From: Agarivorans litoreus
GTDB taxonomy: Bacteria; Pseudomonadota; Gammaproteobacteria; Enterobacterales; Celerinatantimonadaceae
Assembly: GCF_019649015.1 (NCBI RefSeq)
Contig: NZ_BLPI01000001.1
Span: 4,087,001 to 4,151,000, forward strand
DNA length: 64,000 bases
Reading direction: 5' to 3'
Below are positions 57,230 to 64,000 of this stretch, in pieces. The position numbers were made by a program, and so were the translations under genes. Numbering within the stretch: position 1 is the stretch's first letter; every line of letters begins with the position of its first letter. The notes under the pieces are model-generated. The model saw only the letters and a list, made by a program, of their open reading frames with translations, made no database searches and was not told the origin of the DNA.

Positions 57230-58555
57230 ATGACCTGTAAATATAACTTTGCCCGCGGCGCGCTAATGGCAAATATTGGCGCGGTTGCTACGTCGATCCG
57301 TATAGCTAAACAAGAAGATGTTCAAAACATCGAAGAGAAGTATGCACAAATATTTAACCAAGAAGCAGAAGCTTTGTTACCGGTATCTGAGGCTTTGAAG
57401 GGTTTTTCTCTAACGCAGATCCGTCACGCGCATAAAAAGTTTAGCCCAAAACAATTTCTTATTGGGGGAAATGACGCGCTAATTTATAACTCATATTTAA
57501 ATCAATTTTTACCTTCTTCGCCAATCAATCCTGCTGAGTCAAATCACCAGCTTGAGAGAGCGATTAATCCCTCTATTGGAGAAGTATTGGCTGGTGATAA
57601 TCAAACTCGTAGTTTAGATGAATATGTTTCTATGGATGAAAGCCGAGTGCAAGGGGTAATCATTGTTCAAGATGGGAAGGTTGTCTTCGAGCGTTATCCT
57701 GGCATGAGCGCTGAGCAAAACCATGTGTGGCTGGGACTTTCGAGTTTGGCGATAAGCTTAGTGTTTGCCCAGTTGATTGACGAAGGAAAAATTGATGTTG
57801 ACCGATCAGTAAGCGTGTATCTGCCAGAGCTTCGTTCTACAGAGTGGGATAGAGTGAGTATTCGTCAGGCTATTAATGGCACAAGTGGATTAGATATAAC
57901 TTCTACTCAACAAGCGCTGTTTGATCCAAAGTCTAACATTTCTCGTTTTTTGGCCGCTCAATTTGGTCGTGCTAACGGCTACCAAGAAAACTGGTTAGAT
58001 ATTGTAAAGCAAATTAAAAGAGCGCCAGGTAATACTGCGGATAGTGAAGTAGGGGTAAGCCCAATAACCCGTGCTGTTTTAGCTTACCTAGCAGAACAAA
58101 TAGAGCAGCTTCCTTGGGCACAAATTTTTGAACAAAGAGTATGGGGAGAGCTTAAAACGAAAGCACCGATGATGGTGACGTTGGCGCCAGACGGAACAGC
58201 TCTAAGTCACGATTTTATTTTGTCTACTATAGAAGACGCTGCGCGGTTGGGAATGTTGTTTTGTCCAAGTTGGCAAACAATTACGGATACCCCTGTGTTA
58301 AATACTAAGACAATACGTGAGATGAACAACAAATTATCCGATACAACACGCAACAGTGCTGCACACGCATTTAAATTCGACAAGGTATATAGCGATGGGG
58401 CATGCAGTATTCAGGGTAATTTCGGTCAAGGTATGTATATCGACAGTAAGCGTGATTATGTCGCGGTATATTTTTCGTCTCAGGCCTATGAATCTCTAAA
58501 TGGTCCTTCCTGCATGATGGGATATTTGCGTGAGGTTGCGCAACAGTTCTATTAG
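57230..58555 (+). CDS. beta-lactamase-like serine hydrolase homologue, probably inactive
   Basis: This protein has 441 residues with a class C beta-lactamase/NylB-type fold pattern (PELRSTEWDRVSIRQAINGT; GNFGQGMYIDSKRDYVAV near the end, the usual third motif region). The catalytic SxxK expected 12-15 residues before DEGKI reads GLSS, so both the nucleophile and the lysine seem lost. The YxN motif, expected after PG in APGNTADSEVG, is also absent. I therefore suggest a non-catalytic homologue. No clear signal peptide is seen. It is divergent from the LysR gene and leads the efflux set, which follows after 90 bases. Confidence 0.7.
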   Translation: MTCKYNFARGALMANIGAVATSIRIAKQEDVQNIEEKYAQIFNQEAEALLPVSEALKGFSLTQIRHAHKKFSPKQFLIGGNDALIYNSYLNQFLPSSPINPAESNHQLERAINPSIGEVLAGDNQTRSLDEYVSMDESRVQGVIIVQDGKVVFERYPGMSAEQNHVWLGLSSLAISLVFAQLIDEGKIDVDRSVSVYLPELRSTEWDRVSIRQAINGTSGLDITSTQQALFDPKSNISRFLAAQFGRANGYQENWLDIVKQIKRAPGNTADSEVGVSPITRAVLAYLAEQIEQLPWAQIFEQRVWGELKTKAPMMVTLAPDGTALSHDFILSTIEDAARLGMLFCPSWQTITDTPVLNTKTIREMNNKLSDTTRNSAAHAFKFDKVYSDGACSIQGNFGQGMYIDSKRDYVAVYFSSQAYESLNGPSCMMGYLREVAQQFY

Positions 58556-58565
58556 TACTGAGGAT

Positions 58566-58587
58566 GTGATCCTTCATTTACGATTAA
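58566..58587. repeat. dispersed motif, copy 3
   Basis: It reads GTGATCCTTCATTTAC then GATTAA. It lies between the serine-hydrolase homologue and the DUF1656 gene. Confidence 0.5.
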
Positions 58588-58645
58588 CTCTTTTGGTTAC
58601 AAGCTTTTAAGCTTTGTGCTTATCTATTAACTGCAAGGTTTATCA

Positions 58646-58864
58646 ATGTTTCAAGAGTTTTTACCTAAAGAAATTGTCGTGGGAGAGATTTACTTCCCGC
58701 CGTTACTTATCGCGTTTGGTGTAGCTTATATGGCTGCAAACTTAACCATGGTATTAATCGGCCGTATGGGCGTATTAAAACATTTATATGCGCCCGTGCT
58801 GGTTGAATTGTCGCTGCTGGTAATTTATGCAATAGGCTTAAGTCGTTACGTTTTTCCAGGGTAA
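58646..58864 (+). CDS. aaeX: DUF1656 (AaeX-like) small membrane protein
   Basis: This protein has 72 residues and two hydrophobic segments (YFPPLLIAFGVAYMAANLTMVL and LVELSLLVIYAIGLSRYVF). It matches DUF1656/AaeX, the small membrane partner that precedes AaeA/AaeB-type pumps. The start of the chain, LPKEIVVGEIYFPPLL, is characteristic. It lies 17 bases before the HlyD-type gene, in the same operon. Confidence 0.87.
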   Translation: MFQEFLPKEIVVGEIYFPPLLIAFGVAYMAANLTMVLIGRMGVLKHLYAPVLVELSLLVIYAIGLSRYVFPG

Positions 58865-58881
58865 TAAACTAGAGATTTTAA

Positions 58882-59763
58882 ATGAAAACCAAAATATTAA
58901 CGGTATTACTAGTTGCTATTGCTATTACCTTGGCTGGATTAAAATATAAACATTATTTAGCTAATCCTTGGACTCGTGATGCATTGGTAAGGGCCAATAT
59001 TGTAGAAATCACTCCTCGTGTTACTGGACCGGTGGTTGCAATTTATATATCGGATAACCAACGAGTAAAAAGTGGAGATCTGTTGTTTGAAATTGACGAC
59101 AGTGTTTATCAGGCCGCCAGTCAACAAGCGCGAGCTAAGTTGGCGCAGTCAGAGGCTGCGTTAGCTCGAGCGAAAAATGAACAATACCGAATGAGTGCCT
59201 TGGAAAAACGTACTCCAGGCTCCGTACCTGTATTAACCCTAAACAATCTGCAAAATGATGTTTTATCCGCTCAAGCGAATGTTAAATCTGCCTCAGCAGC
59301 GCTAGAAGGGGCCGAGCTAAATTTAAGTTTTACTAAAGTTTATGCCAGTAAAGATGGTTACATTACTAATTTTAATTTGGCAGAAGGTGCACATGTTGTT
59401 GCAAACCAACCAGTGGTAGCCTTAATCGACGAGTCTAGTTTTTGGATTGAAGGTTTTTTTAAAGAAACAGATATTGAAGCGATGCAGCAGGGTAATTTGG
59501 CAAAAATCACTCTCATGAGTTACCCCGATACGCCGCTAACAGGGCAGGTAAGCAGTATTGGTTATGGCATAGCACAGGCTGATGGCAGCACAAGCACACA
59601 CATGTTGCCTAGTGTAAACCCTAATTTTGAATGGATACGCTTAGCACAGCGACTCCCAGTTAAAATTACTGTGACCAAACTACCCGCTAATGTTCAATTA
59701 AGAGTTGGGACGACTGCTTCAGTCATTATTAATAAGCAAGCATCCGAAAATGACCACGGCTAG
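58882..59763 (+). CDS. aaeA: HlyD/AaeA-type periplasmic adaptor
   Basis: This membrane fusion protein has 293 residues with one N-terminal membrane helix (KILTVLLVAIAITLAGL). It shows the biotinyl-lipoyl halves (VRANIVEITPRVTGPVVAI and SKDGYITNFNLAEGAHV), a helical hairpin between them and a beta-barrel part (FFKETDIEAMQQGN). It links the inner-membrane pump to an outer-membrane channel. The ending overlaps the start of the pump gene by 14 bases. The E. coli AaeA partner exports aromatic acids; the substrate here is inferred only by analogy. Confidence 0.9.
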   Translation: MKTKILTVLLVAIAITLAGLKYKHYLANPWTRDALVRANIVEITPRVTGPVVAIYISDNQRVKSGDLLFEIDDSVYQAASQQARAKLAQSEAALARAKNEQYRMSALEKRTPGSVPVLTLNNLQNDVLSAQANVKSASAALEGAELNLSFTKVYASKDGYITNFNLAEGAHVVANQPVVALIDESSFWIEGFFKETDIEAMQQGNLAKITLMSYPDTPLTGQVSSIGYGIAQADGSTSTHMLPSVNPNFEWIRLAQRLPVKITVTKLPANVQLRVGTTASVIINKQASENDHG

Positions 59764-60757
59764 CATTAAAGCTATTAAAGTATCCGCTAGTTTAAGTTTA
59801 GCTATTTTACTTGCACTAAGTTTTGGCTGGGAGAAACCTTATTGGGCTGCTATTGCTGTGATAGTAATGGCAACTACCGAAAACTATAGTCATGCTTTAC
59901 ATAAAGCAAGGCAGCGAATTATAGGAACTGCAAGTGGGGTAGTGCTAGGTTTTGTTTTATTAGCCCTATTCGGACAACAACGAGAACTTTTTTTATTGAG
60001 TGAGCTTATACTTGGTGGTTTTGCTGCGTATATGTCTGCTCGATCTCGTCATGCTTATGCCTACAGAATGGCTTTCATTGTGGCACTAATCATTGCGTTG
60101 GCTAGTGGGTTAAGCGAGACCTTTAGTTTTCATCTAGCTGTGCTTAGGGTGCAAGAAACACTGTTGGGTGTGATTTGTTATTCACTGGTATTTAGTCTTT
60201 TTTGGCCTGAGAAAAAAGACCCTAATGTTGTACCTCGGCAAGTAATTCTTAGCCAAGCTGAGGCCGGTCTGCGCGTACTTAAGTTTATTGTGGTTACGTT
60301 GGTAAGTTGGATGATATGGATCTATCTACCTATGCCTGGTGGATTCATGTTTCCCCTTATTGCTGCGACTTTGGGTCTAAGCATTATCGAGTTCCCTCAT
60401 CACTACCTCAATAAAGTACTGGGGTTAGTCTATATTTGGGCTTGCATTGTTCTTACTCAGTATGTGTTTGTGTTACCGCTTTTAGATAATGGGTGGCAGC
60501 TTGGGACATTTTATTTTGTGAATACATTTGCCGTTTGGCGACTGTTCCCAAAAGACAATCAACTGCCAATGCGAATACTTGGCGGCCAATTTTTGGTATT
60601 GCTAACGATGAACGCTCAACACTTAAGGCCGGTGTTTGATATTCATTCCTCTTTGCAGATGTTGCTGTTCTTGAGTGTTGTTTTAATTATTATTCGCTTT
60701 GTCGTTTATTTTGTTGATACTTTTTTTGTCGTCAGTGGAGAGGTTAAGATAGAGTGA
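59750..60757 (+). CDS. FUSC-family inner-membrane efflux protein, half-length
   Basis: This protein has 335 residues from the ATG at 59750, which overlaps the adaptor gene. It has two clusters of hydrophobic helices (ASLSLAILLALSFGWEKPYW to about residue 150; then about 190-330). WEKPYWAAIAVIVMATTENY is the FUSC/AaeB first-helix signature. AaeB of E. coli is about 655 residues with a large cytoplasmic part; that part is missing here, as in the short FUSC group. The stop is clean, with no sign of a frameshift. It is probably the pump of the AaeXAB-like set. Confidence 0.87.
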   Translation: MTTASIKAIKVSASLSLAILLALSFGWEKPYWAAIAVIVMATTENYSHALHKARQRIIGTASGVVLGFVLLALFGQQRELFLLSELILGGFAAYMSARSRHAYAYRMAFIVALIIALASGLSETFSFHLAVLRVQETLLGVICYSLVFSLFWPEKKDPNVVPRQVILSQAEAGLRVLKFIVVTLVSWMIWIYLPMPGGFMFPLIAATLGLSIIEFPHHYLNKVLGLVYIWACIVLTQYVFVLPLLDNGWQLGTFYFVNTFAVWRLFPKDNQLPMRILGGQFLVLLTMNAQHLRPVFDIHSSLQMLLFLSVVLIIIRFVVYFVDTFFVVSGEVKIE

Positions 60758-61042
60758 TTAGCTTGTCTTATCTGCATGAATAGCTGTCTTTGTGCTATTA
60801 AATACGGAGCGAAACTTAACCATTCGATGCTAAATAATAGCGGTGGGTACGGTCTTGTTGGTGTTAATCTGAAATCAGGTTTGAATCAAGGGGCGCCCAT
60901 TACAAAGGAGCGAGAGATAGACTTTACAATCACTGCTCATCTGTCTTTTTATTTCGGTCGCTAGCCAAGCTTTCATCGCCCGTAAGCATTTCGGCTATTG
61001 CATAGATGCATTAGCTAGAACTCCTGAGCATTAGTGGGCTAA

Positions 61043-61663
61043 TTAGGTACAGATTAGCCAAATACCGACTCCGATCATTAGTGTTCCCGAAATCCGGTTT
61101 AATAAGCGTACGTTGCCGCTTTTGTTCAAGAATAACCTTAAGGTTTTGCCACCGGTTGCGTAAAGTGTCATACAGACAAACTCAGAAATTAGAATTATGC
61201 CCACCAACACGCTTAATTGTAGGGGAAGGGCTTTGTCTGCTTGGATGAAAGGCGGTAACAGTGAAATCATAAAGGCCCAACCTTTAGGATTTGCTATTGC
61301 TGTTACCAGCCCCTGTGTGGCTAATTGCCAAGGGCTAACTTGTGCTTGCTGTTCAATTTTTTCGGGTATGGCCATCTTTCCGCGAGAGCGCCACATTTGG
61401 ATCCCTAAGTAACCAAGGTAGCTGCCGCCAAGCCATTTTAACAAGGTAAACACCTCTGGGTAACGCAGCATAATTGCAGCCACACCAAGTACTGCAAGCA
61501 CTGCAACTATGCCTACTCCTATCATTTCACCGAGCATCATCCAAAAGGTGCGGCGTAGCCCGATGGTCATGCCTAAGGTCATCGCTAGCGTCATACACAT
61601 GCCAGGTGTAATAGAAACGAAGAAGAAGGTAGGGATAAAGATGAGTAGGGTAGACAGATCCAT
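61043..61663 (-). CDS. LysE/RhtB-family exporter
   Basis: This six-helix inner-membrane exporter of amino acids and related compounds has 206 residues from the ATG at 61663 (MDLSTLLIFIPTFFFVSITP). The first helix carries the family motif TPGMCMTLAMTLGMTIGLRR. The TAIANPKGWAFMISLLPPF segment is also typical. An upstream TTG at 61687 is in frame. The substrate is unknown. It stands alone. Confidence 0.9.
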   Translation of the reverse strand: MDLSTLLIFIPTFFFVSITPGMCMTLAMTLGMTIGLRRTFWMMLGEMIGVGIVAVLAVLGVAAIMLRYPEVFTLLKWLGGSYLGYLGIQMWRSRGKMAIPEKIEQQAQVSPWQLATQGLVTAIANPKGWAFMISLLPPFIQADKALPLQLSVLVGIILISEFVCMTLYATGGKTLRLFLNKSGNVRLLNRISGTLMIGVGIWLICT

Positions 61664-62103
61664 GGAGTAACCAACAGCATTTTTCAAAGGCTACAGTGTA
61701 CTCTTTTTATTTTTAGATAAAAGTTACCAGAACTATTCGTTGTCTTTGGTTAGTTGTATGGCTACAAAATTTGGCGGTGCTGATAAATGCCAGTTAAATG
61801 CAGTTTGCTTTGGTTAGACCATAAAAATAGTTGCAATTTTGCTTTCTCTCTCCAGTGGCAGCCTAGTTAGAGTTAAGAAGAACAAATAGTAGCCAAGATT
61901 AAGGAGAGAAAACTACGCCATTTACGCGCATGATTAATCACTAAGTGAGGAGCGTGTTAATTTCGTGGTTTTGGATAAACAAAGGTTTTTATTCTTAATG
62001 TGAGGTTTGGTTTATCTTACTGGTAGTATTATCATTTGTAGAGGGCTGTTTTTTGAACTGTGTCACTAAGCTGACTTGAATAAGCACTTGACTGTAAATT
62101 GAA
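61664..62103. other. intergenic region between the LysE exporter and MFS genes
   Basis: These 440 bases carry no convincing open frame or RNA gene. They hold the divergent promoters. Nothing else is recognised. Confidence 0.4.
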
Positions 62104-62117
62104 CTGATTTAGGTCAA
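62104..62117 (+). promoter_or_regulatory. possible FNR-type site before the MFS gene
   Basis: CTGATTTAGGTCAA differs at two positions from TTGAT-N4-ATCAA. A plausible -10 (TATAAG, 62145-62150) lies about 45 bases downstream of its centre. Confidence 0.35.
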
Positions 62118-62189
62118 AAATGCTTCAGATCTAGCGTTCTACAGTATAAGGACAATAAATGGATTTAATGTTCTTACAAGGAGTAGGTA

Positions 62190-63464
62190 ATGAAAAACCG
62201 TTGGCTTATCGCAGCATCTGCCGTTGGGCTACATGCCTCTATCGGTTCGGTATACGCATTCAGCGTATTTAAGAAACCCCTAGGTCAGCTGTTGGAGTCA
62301 GCGACCAACAATGAAATTGCTTGGACCTTCAGTTTTGCGATTTTCTTTCTCGGCTTATCTGCAGCGATTATGGGTCACTTCGTTGAGAAGAATGGTCCGC
62401 GCAAAGCCGGTATGCTCGCAGCTACATTTTTCGGCGGTGGCTTATTAATTGCGGGTTTTGGCGCCTATATTCAAAACCTTTATTTGATCTGGCTCGGCTA
62501 TGGTGTGCTAGGTGGTATAGGTTTAGGGATTGGATATATTACTCCCGTATCTACCCTCGTTAAGTGGTTCCCAGATCGTCGTGGTCTTGCCACTGGCTTA
62601 GCGATTATGGGCTTTGGCTTTGGCGCTATGGTAGCAGGCCCGGTGTTTAACTTTATTATTGAAACCTTTACTGTTGAGGGCAATGGTATTGCTTACACTT
62701 GGTGGATCACCGGAGTTGTATATCTAGTTATAATGTTTGCTTCTGCGTCTTATTTAGAGCGGCCACCACAGGGTTGGATGCCAGATGCAATGAAGGCTGC
62801 GGTTGAGTCAGGTGAAAAGAAAGTTGTAGAGGATTTAACCCAACTAACTGCTAACGAAGCGGTTAAAACTGGTCCCTTTTATGGCTTGTGGGTGATGATG
62901 TTTATTAACATTTCCTGCGGCATTGCGGTTATTTACGCAGCCTCTCCTCTGGCTCAAGAGAGCATTGGATTAAGCCCGGCGGAAGCTGCTGGTGTGGTTG
63001 GTCTAATGTCGTTGTTTAACGGACTGGGCCGAATTGCTTGGGCTTCATTATCCGATGTACTTGGTCGCCCAAATACCTACATGATTTTCTTCTTAATTCA
63101 AATTGTTGCTTTTTGTTTGCTGCCAAACATTACCAGCATCATTTTGTTCCAGGTTGTTCTATATACCATTTTAACCTGCTACGGTGGTGGCTTTGCAACC
63201 CTGCCTGCCTTTATTGGAGATCTATTCGGTACTAAGGAGCTGAGTGCGATTCACGGCTACGTGCTTACCGCTTGGGCGCTGGCGGGTTTGGCTGGTCCAC
63301 AGATCGCAGCTTACGTTAAAACAACAACTGGCAGCTACGAGATGACGCTCTACATTTTTGCTGGTGTATTTGTTATCGCCTTAATCGCGTCTTTGATGAT
63401 GAAGTCTTACATGACGCGCGCTCGTGCTGAAATGGATGTGGCAGCGCACACGGCTCACGCATAA
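62190..63464 (+). CDS. OFA-family MFS transporter
   Basis: This 12-helix major facilitator has 424 residues and belongs to the oxalate/formate antiporter (OxlT, YhjX) group. Signatures are ASIGSVYAFSVFKKPLGQLL in the first helix, GIGYITPVSTLVKWFPDRRG after the fourth, and GLGRIAWASLSDVLGRPNTY in the second half. Substrates in the group include oxalate/formate and small monocarboxylates such as pyruvate. The ribosome site AAGGAGTAGG is strong. An FNR-like site upstream hints at low-oxygen control. A terminator follows. Confidence 0.9.
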   Translation: MKNRWLIAASAVGLHASIGSVYAFSVFKKPLGQLLESATNNEIAWTFSFAIFFLGLSAAIMGHFVEKNGPRKAGMLAATFFGGGLLIAGFGAYIQNLYLIWLGYGVLGGIGLGIGYITPVSTLVKWFPDRRGLATGLAIMGFGFGAMVAGPVFNFIIETFTVEGNGIAYTWWITGVVYLVIMFASASYLERPPQGWMPDAMKAAVESGEKKVVEDLTQLTANEAVKTGPFYGLWVMMFINISCGIAVIYAASPLAQESIGLSPAEAAGVVGLMSLFNGLGRIAWASLSDVLGRPNTYMIFFLIQIVAFCLLPNITSIILFQVVLYTILTCYGGGFATLPAFIGDLFGTKELSAIHGYVLTAWALAGLAGPQIAAYVKTTTGSYEMTLYIFAGVFVIALIASLMMKSYMTRARAEMDVAAHTAHA

Positions 63465-63484
63465 GCAAATGTTGCGGTAACTAT

Positions 63485-63513
63485 AAAAAGGGGGCTGTGA
63501 GCCCCTTTTTTAG
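63485..63513 (+). terminator. intrinsic terminator after the MFS gene
   Basis: The stem AAAAAGGGGGC/GCCCCTTTTTT is followed by more T. Confidence 0.92.
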
Positions 63514-63805
63514 TCACTAAAGAGTGTGGTCGCCATTAGACAAAAGAGCGTATTCTGATTGGGTGATCTTGAGTCTATAACTTCATGGCTGTATTTGGTA
63601 AGCCGTCTACATTCATCTCTTTAGTGGGGATTTCTCATAGCTTGTTTCTTAGTAAATTGAACACATTTACAAGGTTTCAAAGAGCCACAAATTGCCAGCT
63701 AGCACTATTTTGTTAAATGAATCCTAGATAGTAATTTTGTTTCTGAAGCTTTAGAATTGGCCTGTTAGCAGAGTTCTGCATTATTTTTAACCAAGGAATC
63801 TTGAA
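63514..63805. other. intergenic region before the FKBP gene
   Basis: I see no gene or repeat here. It should contain the promoter of the following gene. Confidence 0.4.
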
Positions 63806-64000
63806 TGATCATTGCAAAAGACGACGTTGCCGTTTTTGAATACACTGTAACCGCTAATGGCGAACAACTTGATACTTCCGAAGGCAAAGAGCCTTTGGCA
63901 ATTATTGTTGGTCACGGTCAGTTAGTACCTGGCTTAGAGCAAGCGCTAGTTGGCAAGCAGGTTGGCGACAAGTTTGATGCAGATATTGCTGCCGAAGATG
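63806..64000 (+). CDS. FKBP-type peptidyl-prolyl isomerase, SlyD-like, N-terminal part
   Basis: The gene runs off the end of the window; 65 codons are visible. MIIAKDDVAVFEYTVTANGE, LDTSEGKEPLAIIVGHGQLV and PGLEQALVGKQVGDKFDADI match the SlyD/FkpB-like two-domain prolyl isomerases, in which the FKBP domain is interrupted by an IF chaperone domain. AAGGAAT precedes the ATG. Whether a His-rich metal-binding tail is present cannot be seen. Confidence 0.9.

Noticed and set aside
60776-60964. Open frame of 62 codons after the FUSC gene
   Set aside because: It has no ribosome site and no family I recognise. Its end (TAHLSFYFGR) faintly recalls an outer-membrane strand, so it could be a remnant, but I cannot support a gene.

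Overview
The window looks like chromosomal DNA of a marine gammaproteobacterium. The base composition is moderately AT-rich. The gene content and order are those of Alteromonadales/Vibrionales relatives: tesA-ybbA-ybbP, pyrD-zapC, pepN next to a DUF2835 gene, hexR divergent from glk, psrA-fadE, and a 180-kDa-type NAD glutamate dehydrogenase. An Agarivorans-like genome is my best guess. That guess comes from general similarity and not from any search.

Layout. 1-8927: the end of an alpha-galactosidase-like gene, a small envelope protein, exonuclease I (sbcB), a periplasmic dienelactone-hydrolase-like protein and a very large hybrid sensor kinase. 9006-15363: dihydroorotase (pyrC), then a 580-base block holding three tandem copies of what appears to be one small-RNA gene on the minus strand, a CBS-domain protein, hrpA and a SelW/Rdx-type small protein. 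15371-15632: a 262-base MITE. 15689-24733: sodB, grxD, deaD, dacB, an NSS sodium symporter, pepN and a DUF2835 gene. 24893-36426: gdhB, pyrD, zapC, tesA, the ybbA/ybbP ABC transporter and cysB. 36754-38665: a diguanylate cyclase gene destroyed by a second copy of the MITE in its third codon and by two frameshifts. 38752-43873: sdaA, a CoA-type Nudix hydrolase, pabB and a class I fumarase. 43908-46286: a four-gene bufferin (copper-binding RiPP) operon. 46770-53070: a DUF4136 lipoprotein, psrA-fadE (fatty-acid oxidation) and hexR/glk (glucose use). 53243-56115: tRNA-Ser(GGA), a gene-poor att-like region, and pdxY split by an ISAs1-family insertion with a 10-base target duplication. 56222-60757: a LysR regulator divergent from a degenerate serine-hydrolase homologue and an AaeXAB-like efflux set. 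61043-64000: a LysE-family exporter, an OFA-family MFS transporter and the start of an FKBP-type prolyl isomerase.

Most of the window is ordinary housekeeping DNA. The parts that deserve attention lie between genes. The first is the triplicated sRNA locus, whose stems are conserved by compensating changes and whose copies each carry a conserved 12-base palindrome near -44. The second is the MITE pair, one of which can be excised on paper to restore a start codon. The third is the tRNA-Ser flank, with six copies of a 9-base motif and a duplicated 23-base segment. The fourth is a roughly 25-base motif that recurs three times around pdxY and the efflux locus. The bufferin operon is a recently recognised type of system rather than an unknown one. 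Candidate operators for PsrA and HexR lie upstream of their own genes.
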